Origin: Pascua guehoae
Taxonomy: Eukaryota > Basidiomycota > Tremellomycetes > Trichosporonales > Trichosporonaceae
NCBI GenBank assembly: GCA_001600415.1
Contig: BCJX01000004.1
Location: 1,418,169-1,482,168 of the forward strand
DNA length: 64,000 nt
Reading direction: 5' to 3'
Position 1 is the first letter of the stretch; each line of letters begins with the position of its first letter. The translations under genes and the position numbers were made by a program. Below the pieces are notes generated by a model. The model did not search any database, was not told the DNA's origin, and was given only the letters and a program-made list of their open reading frames with translations. Of this stretch, positions 50,733 through 61,611 are shown in pieces.

Positions 50733-51962
50733 CGTGGGAGGTGGTGGTGGACAATGGTGGGAGGGTGGTTGGTATTTAACGGCATTTACTTGGAAGGGCC
50801 TTAAGGGCGGTGCACTCGAGGGGCGCTGGGATGGGTGTGGTTGTCGTCAGTGGTGATCATGTTCGGCAGGGGGGATCAGACGGGCGTGAGGGGGGGGGCG
50901 TGGGAGTGGGCAGTGCTGCCTTTCGGGGCGTTGAGGTGAGGTGCCACACTGCCCATGACTCGTCATACTGCCGGCCTGCCGGACAAGACATTACTGACAC
51001 CACGAGATTCACTGACGCAACGACAAGTCACTGGCATGGGGTCAAGTCAGTTTGGCAAGAGTGCCATTGATGTCTGCGAGATAAGTGATTCCAAGTGGCC
51101 TCCACCGTTCAGCACTGTGTCGGACGTGCACTACCTCTGTCCAGACTATATCCCCTTACGATGCCACCGTACCGCGTCACACGGCCACACCACTGCCTAT
51201 GACTCACAGCCTTGTCTCCAGCGGTCGATCTCTCTATATTTCGCATGACGCTCGTTTCCCAGCGTCATAGACGTTTATTGCAGCTACGCCCTGGTCACTT
51301 TATAAAGTGAGCGTACATGACGCACCCACACACCAGCCACAAAATTCCGAGAGTGGTCTAGCCTTGTATGACCATCGGGTATTATACTGGGTCGGGGAAA
51401 CTCGAGACGTCGAGAGCTGTGTGACGCGGAGGGTGGCATACACGGAGACGAGTCCACCTGGAGAGCAAGATGCGGTTAGCTACTCCTTGGCCCAAGGCTC
51501 CTGGACGCAATGGCGGGGTATCTAAAGCGTAATTTGCGCATAGAGCGCCCAAATCCCCGCATACACAACCCTAGCATCATTCTAGGACGTTGACAGGTTA
51601 AGACGCTTTGCGCGTTTTGCCCCAACCATCCACGAGGGCGTGTGGCACACAGCACCACATGGACGCCTGAAATCCATTTGTGGCACTCAATCCACTCCTC
51701 GCACCCTGGCCACTCTTCCATCCACTCTCATCAAAACACATCCATAAGCCCCCAGCACAGAGCAAAAAGAAGCCCAGACCTGTTGTCCCCCCGACTCGCT
51801 AATTGAAAAGAACTGGTGTGGCACTTGGCGAAATTGAGAAGTGGCGTGTGGCACACGATACTCAAATCTGCTTTGTGGTCACCAGCCACCGCCAGCTTTT
51901 TCCAACCAGCTTCCCAGCAGCCCGCGTGCTCTGTCGTGCACACGTACAGTCCAAAAAGGCAA
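50733..51962. other. Intergenic region upstream of the carboxylesterase
   Basis: No gene is seen. G-rich low complexity (TGGGG and GGGGGG tracts) marks 50810-50920, near the carboxylesterase promoter. The rest is of mixed composition without repeats that I can detect by eye. Confidence 0.5.
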
Positions 51963-52070
51963 GGCCCTCGCCCGGATTCGAACCGGGGCCCACTCCCAAT
52001 GAGGAAGAACAAGCTTAGGACACTACTGCTGAACCCTAAGAGAGTATGATAACCACTACACCACGAGAGC
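51963..52070 (-). tRNA. tRNA-Pro(AGG) with 35-nt intron
   Basis: The minus strand gives acceptor GCTCTCG paired with CGAGGGC and discriminator C, as in yeast tRNA-Pro. The D arm is GTGT...TCAT. The anticodon stem CTCTC pairs GGGAG, with loop T-T-AGG-G. The T arm is CCCGG-TTCGAAT-CCGGG. The intron (52033-51999) follows position 37 and contains CCTAAG, which pairs perfectly with CTTAGG at the anticodon, the normal architecture for pre-tRNA splicing. Confidence 0.92.
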
Positions 52071-52413
52071 GCTTACGTAAAGAAAGCCGGGAGTGGGCTC
52101 CGATGGAGACTTCTTGGCAGCGTGGGCTGGTGAGGGGATGGTCATGCATCATGTCGCAATGCCCAAGGCTAGCCACGGGGTGGGGGTGGGCATTCTCAGC
52201 TCATTTCAGGGTGGTCGAGTGGCACGCCGGTGGGCAGTGCCCTGTGCCACACTCACTTCCAACTATGAACTGGTGCGAGACACCGCCTCGCCCCAAGGTT
52301 TGTCTAGAGGTGGGCAGATAGAATGCCTACACGCAATCGCACCTCCTTCCCATGGTAACTTGAGGCAGGACGCCTGCAGTCGATGACGTGTGGCCGGGAG
52401 GCTCAGCTCAGCG

Positions 52414-52611
52414 TCAGGCCTTGGCGGCGTGTAGGAGGCAACGCTTTCGTCTGTACCCAGTGGGGCATTCTGTCAGGGCGTCACCCTCTCGAAGGCCAAA
52501 TGAGTCATGGTAGTCCTCCAAGCGCTCTCGAATGTGTGTGGGGAGACTTCTGGGTGTGGATCCTGCTGGCCCTTGTGTTTTCCCGGTTGATGCCCCCGCG
52601 TGAATTGTCAT
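52414..52611 (-). mobile_element. Decayed Ty3/gypsy pol fragment
   Basis: A minus-strand frame of 65 residues contains IRERLEDYHDSFGLREGDAL followed by P-x2-Y and a terminal LLHAAKA. This matches in order the linker just before reverse transcriptase in Ty3/gypsy polyproteins, where a D(V/A)F core, an acidic Asp-x-Leu motif, Pro-x-x-Tyr and Leu-x-Pro-Gly-Ala-Lys are typical. The frame stops directly after the AKA position, and no reverse-transcriptase motif or LTR is seen downstream, so it is a short dead relic. It lies about 345 bp upstream of the tRNA-Pro gene. Confidence 0.55.
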
Positions 52612-53950
52612 TCACTGCCGTCCCACTACACGGCAGATACCCGTTGGGTACCTTGCTCTTTGGGTGCGCCTATCGCTGAGACGGGTGACTGTTTACGCCA
52701 AGACCGGCTGCAGCCCGTGAGGTAGGCTTTTGGCATGAATTGTTGGCTAACAGATGCGCTTGGACCACACCCCAGCGCACCATTTGTGACGGCCAGGATA
52801 CAGTAATAAAAAATGCCTGGTGCTAGTGCGAATGATATATCACTGCCCACCGCCTTCGAACCTTGCTCCCGTAACTGGAGGGAGGGAACGATGCCGTCAA
52901 AGAGGATGGGAGTGGTGCACAGGTGGCGGGATTTGAGTAGGGTGCCAGTCATACACGTGCGATCGATAATATCCAGTATTCAGTAAAACTCCGCACCGAG
53001 ACACATTTTTGTTGCCTACGTCCCCACTGTGATAGTACACGCTCTCAGCCGCGTTCCCAGCGACATGTTCATGAAGTGAATCCGCCGAGATGCCCTCTTG
53101 ACGGTGTTTGTAATACCTTTTGGGTCTATGGATAGCCCGGCTTCGGGGTGCTATTACACCCACTCAGAAGAACTTACCCCGTGCCATTGAATTAAATATA
53201 TAAAAAAAAAAAACTGGTAACTACCGGTTTATACGCGGGGGGGGGGGGGGGGCGCTTCAACCGCATTGATCTTCTACCACAAACATTACTAACCCGCCCC
53301 CAAGTTTGGCACGACCGAGGACGAGATGAGTCATCGACCCGGCAGGCGGGAAGAAACATCCCCATTATTCGTTCCATTCGCAGCATGAGGCCCACTGACG
53401 ATGCCCGCCACGTGCTGTAGACGTGGGTTTAAAAACGCACTTCAAGGAGCAAAGATCACCTGCCGTCTTGCATATTGAGCATCCACCTACCCCACACAGG
53501 CTGCTCACAGCAAGCCGTCTTGGTCTAGCCAAAAACAAACGGCAAAGACAAACTCCTATCGCGGGTTGTGGCTGGCATGTTGATGGGGGATATGTCACAT
53601 GGCGTGTTTCATGGTAAATGGTCAATGGCAAAGGGGTCCGCATTCGAGAATTTCCCGTACCGGGCTATCAATCTCAAATCGTACAACTAGGTGTCTCTGC
53701 TGCAACGTTGCGCACTCGATTAATGGCGACCAGGATTGGCTTGGTGGCGCGGTACCCGGTGCTCTCCGCTGCTGTCCTCCTCAAGGTCTCCGTTTTCCTC
53801 TTCATACACGGCCATTACCTATTGCTGGGACCCAGAATCCAAGACAGAAAGAACCCTTGGACGATGATGTCCTTTGCAGTTGTGGGTTCACCGTTTCACA
53901 AGAGACTGGTGAATTGTGGTGCATCTGTGATCTGTGGTGCCAAAAAGAAT
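52612..53950. other. Intergenic region, possible further repeat debris
   Basis: This is AT-richer than the gene blocks, with an A run near 53207 and a G run of about 16 at 53237-53252. Short frames at 52626-52952 and 52897-53163 (minus) have no match I can name. They could be mutated remains of the same retroelement, but nothing supports that directly. Confidence 0.4.
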
Positions 53951-54038
53951 CTTCCCGTCGGAGAGTCGAACTCCGCTCTCCCGCGCATTTAGTTACTAAA
54001 TGACAAGCGAGCATACTAAACCGATATACGAACGGGAA
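53951..54038 (-). tRNA. tRNA-Asp(GUC) with 15-nt intron
   Basis: On the minus strand the acceptor TTCCCGT pairs with ACGGGAA, with discriminator G. The D stem is GTAT/GTAT with G-U pairs. The anticodon stem CTCGC pairs GCGGG around loop TT-GTC-A. The T arm is CGGAG-TTCGACT-CTCCG. Fifteen extra bases (54000-53986) after A37 form a 7-bp hairpin with the anticodon edge (CATTTAG pairing CTAAATG), as expected of a tRNA intron. Yeast tRNA-Asp has no intron. Confidence 0.88.
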
Positions 54039-55873
54039 TATTGTGGATCTGACTTTGACGAGGTCGTTCGTTTATGGTTTAAGAAAACCCCCGACAACAT
54101 TATTGGTAGATGGCGGAGGGTGTGTTCCTCGGATCCTTGGTGTGAGACACTGTGTTGGTAGATGAGATTACCATTGGCCCCATCTACCTCCACAATACCC
54201 GCAAGGCGAGAGTGATCAACAACTTTGATTGAAGAACGACACGCGTTCACGTCCACCGGCGGCCGAGCGGCGACATGTTGGGAACCATTGTAACTGGTAG
54301 CGAGGACGACCCGTTCGCCACCCAACGAAAACCTCTGCTACAGCTGGGCTGGGCCCCGACCGCCACGGACAATTAACGGACAAATCCCAGCCTCCCAAAC
54401 GCCAAGACAGCAGGATTGGGCAACTGGCAGGCACCTGGGCAACACATGCTTGTTCTCCCTGCGCCGAGGTGTGTGCGCGTTTGCGCGTTCTGAATGCCCA
54501 CATTCCCCCTGTCTGTGCTGCTTTCCCCACAGAGATCGGCTACGGCTTACCGACTGCCCACTGGGCCCACTGGCGGTTGAGAAGGCGAGAAATGCGCGGG
54601 CCCCAACCTTGCGGCTCATTTCGGACTGCGGGGCCAAACGACAAAAAGTGTCGGTTAGCGGGGTGTTGGTGATCACATGACCCCATGTGCACCGTGTCAG
54701 GTCCGCCAACGTGTCCATGCTCATGCCGACGCTGACGCGCGCTGACGTCTTGTGTTTTTTGATGCCCAGAGTTGCCGAGAGAGCCCAAGGGGGCCCAGAG
54801 ATCAAGAGCGAGCCTAGCGAGAAAAAGACCAAGGCAAGGAACGGAGCGATCGGGGTGCAAATATGTACTGGGTGTCAGCCGACCCCGGGTCATCTGCAAC
54901 TTTTTGCTTATTCAAGCCCACCCGCGCATCCGGCAACCAGCGGCCAGTGGGCATCTCGGACACTTAATCACGGGCCACCTCGGGCACCCAGGGTGAGCGA
55001 GCGCGAAAAAAACCAAAACCAAAACCAAACCTTTTGCGGCGGTGGGCTGGCTTTTTGAGTTTCACAAGCTCTGCTCGCTCTTTTATGTCTGGGCCCGCTG
55101 GATGATACGCTGGATGTTCCGGTGGTGGCGGCCGGCAGGTGGCAAAGGGCTGGGCTGGTCCTCTCGTGCACTCGCCAGGGACGGCATCGGCCAAGGCGCA
55201 CAGCTGGGGCATAGCTGGGGCACAGCTGTGCATGATGCCCACCCGCCTTGGCCTTACGAGAACTTTTGATCTCCCTTGCCGACAACGAGGAATGGCGCCA
55301 CAGTTTCCGATTATCCTGGGCCAGCTGGGCCGTGGTAGCCGCCACGTTTACAGGGCTGCCCACCCAGTGGGTACCCTCGGGGACCCTCCACCACCCCACC
55401 CCACATGCCACAGGCCCATCGTTCCCCGCAGCGATCTTGGGGGCTTGAAAGAAAAGGAGAGACAACGTTCCTGTCATGCTCATTGAACCCTGCCGAGACG
55501 CTCCCAACCTTGGGCCTCTGATTCGTGCTTGTGGTTGGGTACGGTTCCGATGGGCATCATCTGCAAACAAAATCAGAGCATGCACTGATCGTGCGACCCG
55601 AGACCCCAGACAGGGGAGCGTGGGGTGGCTGATGGGGGCCAAGCACATGGTATATTTACTTCTTAGACCCATGGTGCCCCAGCACTTAAAGCCCCAACCC
55701 AAGCCACTTCAACCTCTTGGCCTTGCCTTGCCCCGCACAACAAACAACACACCGTAGCACACACAACACGACTTGCTCACTCTCTCGTCGCACAAGCGGA
55801 CTTCGCGGCCACACTTGACACTCATTTCACCTCATCACTCGTGGGCACCCCGACCCAGACTCCACGCAACAAC
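54039..55873. promoter_or_regulatory. Intergenic region and promoter of the acetate-transporter gene
   Basis: No coding sequence is recognised up to the GPR1-family ATG. A GGTATATTTAC string at about 55648-55660 is a possible TATA element about 220 bp upstream. Short CCAAAACC copies occur near 55010-55028. The last 130 bp are CA-rich, typical of a leader. Confidence 0.45.
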
Positions 55874-56938
55874 ATGTCGGCCCCATCAGCAATGGACATG
55901 AAGCATGAGGAGGAGCAGCGCAATGCCACGGCCGTTGCGGCACCCGCGATGCCTCCTCCCCCCGCGCCTGCCAACCCTGCCCTCTTGGGTGCGTTACTGA
56001 CCAGAGAACGAAAAATGTGCACATACTGACGGGCAGGTTTCTTCTCCCTCGCCACGACGACCCTCATGGTCGGCCTGTTTGTCATTCAGGCCCGCGGAGT
56101 GACGGCACTCAGCATGCTCATCGGCCAAGTCACCATTGTTGGCGGTCTCGGCATGCTCATCTCGGGCATTCTGTGCCACCAGCAGGGTGCACACTTTGCC
56201 GCTACTGCGTTCGGCATGTGAGTGCTCTCACAGATGAGACGCGAGGGGTGTTCATCACACTCCGCTAGTGGTTGTTCATGGTGGTGCCATGTTTGGAGCC
56301 ACGCTCGTGCCTCGGAAAGCACTACCAAGACAGCCACAAACCATAGCCCCCCGCTGACAGCAGGTACGGCCTCTTCTACATGTCCTTTGGTGTCGTCCTG
56401 TACCCAGACGCCGGTGCCAACACTGGCTACGCAACCCCAGCTGAAAACAACAACGCCCTCGGTCTCTACCTCATCACTTGGTTTGTCCTGTCCCTCGTCA
56501 TGTGGCCAGTGACATGGCGTCTCAACGTTGGCCTTGCTGTTCTGTGTACGTTTTTTTTTTTTTTTTTTTTTTTCGGCCTCCGTGGCGGACCAAACTGACT
56601 CACTCCTAGTCACCCTCGTCGTCTTCTACTTCCTGTTCCTCTCCATTGGCTTCATGTCCTCGAACACGACCATCATTACCATCGGAGGTGAGTATCTGTG
56701 CCATGCACCTGTTGCTTTATCGTTGGTGATAAAATCACTCACGCTAGGCTACTTTGGTATCCTCGTTGGCACCTGGGGCTACATTCTCGGCATGGAGGCT
56801 CTGTACGGTGTCGAGGACGCAATCATCAAGCTTCCCGTGAGTTCCTAGTTTTGCGCTGCACCGCCCCCACGGTGTCGCTTGGGTGCACTTTTGCTCACAC
56901 TGCCTCAGAACCCTGCTCTCGCACGCAAGACCCAGTAA
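55874..56938 (+). CDS. GPR1/FUN34/YaaH-family acetate/ammonia transporter
   Basis: Exons 55874-55988, 56037-56217, 56364-56545, 56610-56687, 56748-56836 and 56909-56938 give 224 residues. A hydrophilic Pro/Ala-rich start leads into NPALLGFFSLATTTLMVGLF, the family's N-P-x-x-L-G signature at the first helix. Six membrane helices follow, with GQVTIVGGLGMLISGILCHQ, GMYGLFYMSFGVVLYP and GTWGYILGMEALYGV. Relatives (yeast Ady2/Ato, Yarrowia Gpr1) move acetate or ammonium across the plasma membrane. The C-terminus is open to choice. A GTGAGT at 56837 lets splicing add NPALARKTQ, whereas reading through ends after VSS at 56848. I prefer the spliced form because both sites are good. The third intron has a 23-T run. 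Confidence 0.82.
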
Positions 56939-58871
56939 TGGTGTCTCGGTTTCCCATTCACGCAGCATATTTTCAATCAATGGGTACATACATAGTAGGG
57001 GTCTGGTTTAATCTTGACATCTTGATGCAGTCACTGCCGTTCTTGGTCTTCATCCTCGGTATATCAATCTAACCCGTCGTCGTGGCGTGACTCGTACAGT
57101 AACCAACGTGTCAACAACCACCCGCCCACATCCTCGTTTGTCTTCTCTCACCCCTGTGCGCGGCTACCTCTTCAAAATGCCAAACTTTTCACCCATGCCC
57201 ACCTTCCCCGCAAGGTTCGCCCGTGCGCCAAGCTAGTTCCCGTGTGTGATTTGTTGTCGTTTGTCACTCGGACCCTCTTGCAGGAGTCGTGCTTCTTTGG
57301 CATTTTGACTATAGGTCAAAAGGGTGATCAAAGTGGGCAGCAGAGAACCAAACTAGGGGATTATCCCAACACGTTGAGTTTCGTCTTCATCTCCAGCCGC
57401 AGAAGTCACACACAGAAGTTACAGTTACACATTTCTGCCCAACGTCTGATCACGCCCTCACGGACACTGCCAACTACTAAAAAGGGTATTCCTTGACGCT
57501 TTGTGATGCGGGGGGAGGGGAGTGTGGGCGAACCACCATTTACGCTTTGAACAGTTGGAAACCTGCCCGTTTCCCAAACAAATGTCTGATGGTCTGCAAG
57601 TATCCGCATGGCCCAGTGCACCGTGCCACGACCTCATGAGGTGCGTTTGGAAAGTGTAGATACTGGCCCTCCGAGCTCGCTTGCGTGCACATTGCCTTTC
57701 CAGCGCCGCACCCACTAAATAAATATTTGTCGTTTAGAGGGACGTGTGGCCACATTTTGTGCTATTCAAGGTTGACCTCCAGGCGGTCCATGCTCGGCCC
57801 TCGCTTCTACCCGCGCTCCAAGTTGCAGTCTCAATACCTTCCGAACGCACTGTCCGTTTGTAACGCTTTCCAACCGCAGGGGTAGCACTGGGTTCCAGCG
57901 TGCTCTCTAATCAGCTGAATCGCGTTCGAGACTTGTCTCGAGCAATCTGTGGGCCTGCTCGCATTGCGATGTGGGATCCAACTCCATTGTTTCAATTCCC
58001 TCCAGTGTCTTGTCCGCGCTCCATCAGTGTCGCCTATTGCCCTTGCTCTTCGAGCCCCCAACATCGACAACGAAGGTAGCTGGTGGACAAACTGTTCGCT
58101 GGCGGCTGGTGCCACTCCGGCGCGCCTGATGTTACTTCCATCGCGATAGCCGGCATTAAACTTCGTGCAACAATACATATTCACTTTGTCTGCTGAGCCC
58201 GCCTTGATGGGCCACAGTTTGCTTTGCCAGACAAGTTGATGGAGTCGACCACGGATGCTCATGCGGCTTTGAAGTCTTGATCAGGAGAAAGGGTCTGTGC
58301 TAGCTCATATGCACATCCAGCTAAGAGCCAAGAGTCATGTGCTACCGTACACAGCTGCCTTGCATCATGTGCCATGCTCACGAGTCTATGCTCGTACTGA
58401 TGGCGGGATCAACGTTGACTGGCCGCGGGCCACTTGGCAGCGACGCCGTATCCGAGTTTTCCCCATACAGGTATGCATCCCAACCATCTGCCCGACGGCC
58501 GGCGAGCAGTGAGCGCTGTTAGTTCCCGACGTTCTCGGGGACCTGGCGTGTCGGCATCGGAGAGTGCGGGGATTTGGCCGGCCGAGATACGATACGGTAA
58601 ATTGGCCGACCCCAAATGCGTACTATCACGGCAACATTCTTGTTTAGTGTCGTTCGGCGTCTCACATGGAATGTTCGGTTCTCAGCCTTCGCATGCAAGG
58701 TTTGCCTGCCTTCTCGACGCTGCCGCAAGGTCGCCGTTGTCGTGTGGTCGATGCGACGGCTAGCGCTGAATGCGAATGCCTTATCAAGGCCGGTGCTTGA
58801 CCTGGTACGGCTCTGCCCTTGCTCTCGAGCTCCAACCTCCAGGCCACCTGCTCACTGTTTGACCTGAAGCC
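56939..58871. other. Intergenic region (1.9 kb)
   Basis: I see no gene. A minus-strand open frame at 57831-58262 and a plus-strand one at 58434-58763 show no domain. Composition is mixed, and no tandem repeat stands out. Confidence 0.5.
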
Positions 58872-59625
58872 ATGAAGCCCTCGTCGCTCTCGGCTCTGGT
58901 CACCGTCGTGGGCATCCTCGGCGCGACGGCCAGCAATGTCCCAAGCCGCTCTTTGAGCTCATTCGATCCCGACGCAACGCCGTTCGTCGTCCCGTCTCTG
59001 CAAGAATGGAAGGGGGCAAAGGGCGAGTGGTGCCTCAGCAAGACTACACGCATTGTCGTCGATCCCAAGTACGCTGCGGTGGCCACCGACGAGCAGTACA
59101 CGTTTATGGCCAACCCGTCCAACCTGGAGGACTTTGCGAAGAGCTTCCAGGCGGACATTGAGGCTGTTACCGGCCACACTGTCGAGGTCGTGGTGGGCTC
59201 CAAGTATCGCACGAACGACCTTACCCCCATCGAGGGTATCGCCTACCCCTACGCCGTCGGCATGTGGGTCAAGCCCGCGGGCGACCAGACGGTCGACGCC
59301 GTCCTCGAGTACACAGACGGCCGCCTCCTCGCCTCCAAACGAGCCTGACCGTCACATTCGAAAATGACAACTACCAGTACACGACAAACGTCATCCTCGC
59401 CCCCGATACATGGAGCCACCTCGCAATCGTCGCCGACGGCCGTGCCACGTACGTCTTGCACAATATGGTCCGCCCCGCTACCGTCAACTGGTCCAACTCG
59501 CGCTGGGACAGTAACAGGAACGAGACCATGGTCCTCACCGCCCCGCTCAGGACGATAGGCAGCGCACACGGCAACTCGCTCAGGGCTCGTCGACGGCGTC
59601 TTTGTGGACCGTGTGAGCTGTGCGG
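58872..59625 (+). pseudogene. GH20 beta-N-acetylhexosaminidase relic lacking the catalytic core
   Basis: The first frame starts with a signal peptide (MKPSSLSALVTVVGILGATA). It continues VPSLQEWKGAKGEWCL, TRIVVDP and FAKSFQADIEAVTGH, the N-terminal non-catalytic domain of secreted GH20 hexosaminidases. At about residue 115 it jumps directly to LTPIEGIAYPYAVGMWVKP, which resembles the C-terminal laminin-G/concanavalin-like domain. The TIM-barrel with its Asp-Glu catalytic pair (about 350-400 residues) is missing. The frame stops at 59348, but the domain continues one frame over (SLTVTFENDNYQYTTNV, WSHLAIVADGRATYVL, ETMVLTAPLRTIGS). Near 59590 it shifts again to LVDGVFVDR. So this is one large internal deletion plus two frameshifts. 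It could still make a short secreted peptide of 158 residues, but no enzyme. Confidence 0.68.
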
Positions 59626-60226
59626 GCGAAGAGCATGCCTGCACGCCTGCACGCATGCATGCATCAAGCCAAAAAGCAAAAAATATTTGTCAGTTTGGGA
59701 TCGGTGCTACTCTCCTCCGGACCACATCCTGCCAGTGGCAATATTGGACATGGATAGGAACCGAACACTCATCCCCTCGGACCAGGGCCACCCGTTGTGC
59801 AATGGGCAATTTTGTCGTGCAGCTTCCCACACGTACAACCCGTCCGTTGGAAAAGTAGTGGTTTCTTCGTATTTGACAGTGGGCCCGGCGCAGAATTTAG
59901 GAACTTGGAAATTTGTCAGGGGGGGACATGGTTTCTTTGAGGCGGGGGTGTGGTGTTGCTCTCCAATGTTGCGGGGGTATGGGCCGGTCTGTTCGTTTGC
60001 TCAGCTGGGCTGAATGCACACAGCAATTGATGGCTGAGAAAACGTGTTTTGGGCGCGTAATGCTGACTACATGTACCCATCTCATCATCGGTGGCGCGCG
60101 CTTCGGAGCCCTACCATGCCACACGTGTCATCGATGGCCACAACGCTACGGCAAGAACAGAAATGGTATGGATCCTCGGATAAAAATGGCTGCAGGCCTG
60201 ATCGCTACCCTCTGGCCCCGCGCGGC
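59626..60226. other. Intergenic region
   Basis: No gene is seen between the GH20 relic and the small protein gene on the minus strand. A plus-strand frame at 59913-60731 is mostly antisense to that gene. Confidence 0.5.
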
Positions 60227-60812
60227 TCACTTCATCTCGGTGCCCGCGCCAATGCAGCGGACACACTTGTCGCGAAAGTTGCCCTTGCGGCCCGGGGTGA
60301 GCTGGTTCTTGATCTGCGTCGGCTTCAGGTCGAGCTGCGAGTCAGCGCATATCCTCGGCGGCCATCCTGTTCGGTGTTCAGTCACCTGGGCAGCGAGGGC
60401 GACGAGGTCGGTGTTCTTGTATCCGTTGCCGATGATCAGGTCGATGACCTTTTCGCGCTTCTCGGCCGTCCACTCGCCCGGCGCGCCGTCGTCCTTGCTT
60501 CGCCCTGGGCTTGGACTTGGCCTTGGACGTGTTCGACTTGGGGGCGGGAGAGGTGTCCTGGATCTCGTCGTCCTCGCTCTCGCTCGTCTCCATCTTGATA
60601 AGCGGGCTGGCGTTCGTCTTGCGGGGGGACTTGGCGGGGCGGCCGCTCGAGGTCTTGGACTTGGTCTTTTGCTGGGTCTCCTTGGGAGACGGAGGGGATG
60701 GCCCTGCCTTCTGCGTGCCGGCGTGGTCTGAGCTGGTGTCGTTGGACTCGTGCTCGTTGCCGTCGTCCATCGCACTGGACGAGAATGAGGATGCTGAGAG
60801 GGTGCGCTTCAT
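60227..60812 (-). CDS. Small basic protein with HTH-like module (paralog A), frame broken
   Basis: Exon 1 runs 60812-60386 and exon 2 60334-60227, joined in phase 0 (CAG, GTGACT donor, CTCGCAG acceptor). The N-terminal 100 residues are disordered, rich in Ser, Lys and Pro, with GRPAKSPRK. The C-terminal module reads GEWTAEKREKVIDLIIGNGY, then NTDLVALAAQ, exon 2 LDLKPTQIKNQLTPGRKGNF and a Cys-containing tail ending GTEMK. This resembles a Myb/SANT-like three-helix fold with Trp near the start. Exon 1 is 427 nt, so start and module are one base out of phase. The break lies near 60490-60530 and no canonical intron repairs it. It may be a mutation, a sequencing error or an odd 40-nt intron (GTCGAA...GAAG). 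The DNA-binding role is inference. Confidence 0.55.
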
Positions 60813-61268
60813 GCCTGGCAAGCGAGGAGGATTGTATCGCCGGGTTTGTAAAAGATCGTTGTGGCGTAGAAACTGAGATGTGGCTGGGAGGGGAGGAGAG
60901 AAGAATGAGCGTGAGATGTGTGAGTTGCTGATGACGATGAATGACACATGGCAATGAGGTCCAAAAGGACTCAGAATTGGTACCGGATGAGGAGAGCTCG
61001 GCATTCTGGGGGCACACTCGGAAGATGCGCCCAGAGGTGAGGAGGACGACATGGTAAAACGTGTCTGGGGCGTGTTGGTGGTGTGTGTCGGCTGCCCAGC
61101 TGAAGCCACAGGGCCGCTGCCTCGTGCACGTCTCACACCATAGGTGCAGCGATCCAACCTCTCCATATCACCAGCTTACAAACAACCCTCAATGTTACGA
61201 CACTGCCTCCATCCAAATCCACATGTTATTCTAGTCGAATCCGACAGTCACAAGCCGTCTGTCATCGC
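60813..61268. promoter_or_regulatory. Spacer between the tandem small-protein genes
   Basis: About 460 bp, expected to contain the paralog A promoter and the 3' end of paralog B. I see no strong motif. Confidence 0.45.
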
Positions 61269-61611
61269 CTACGGCTTGGCCTTGATCGCCTCGACGGCCG
61301 CGCGGCGCACGTTGGAGCGGTTCGGCTTGAGCTGGTCCTGGACCTGAGAGCGCGTCACCCCGAGCTGTTGGTCAGTTCTGGGACTCCTGCTCTGGAGTAA
61401 AGCTCACCTCATCGGCAATCTTGCCCAGGTCGGCGGCGCGCGCACCCTCGCCGATGATGTAGTCGAGCAGACGCGCGAGGCGGTCACCTGTCCACTTGTT
61501 CCCCGCTCCCGCGGGCTTGCTGCCGCCGCCGTTCGTCTTGCGCGCCTTGCCCTTCTTGGGTTGGGGCTCGGGCGACTCGGAGTGCGAGCGCTTGATGGGT
61601 GGCGACGACAT
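61269..61611 (-). CDS. Small basic protein with HTH-like module (paralog B)
   Basis: Exons 61611-61408 and 61364-61269, joined in phase 0 (GTGAGC donor, ACAACAG acceptor), give 99 residues. A Lys/Ser/Pro tail (MSSPPIKRSHSESPEPQPKK) leads into NKWTGDRLARLLDYIIGEGA, ADLGKIADE, then exon 2 LGVTRSQVQDQLKPNRSNVR and a basic end. Compared with the gene next to it, the W-T, D-x-I-I-G-x-G, D-L-x-x-x-A and Q-(V/I)-x-x-Q-L-x-P-x-R positions are shared, and the intron falls at the same codon boundary. So the two are tandem paralogs. Length and charge suggest a small nuclear or DNA-binding protein, resembling a Myb/SANT or homeodomain-like fold. I do not recognise a named family. Function is unknown. Confidence 0.7.

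Noticed and set aside
57831..58262. Minus-strand ORF of 143 codons upstream of the GH20 relic
   Set aside because: No domain, signal or splice support. Likely chance.
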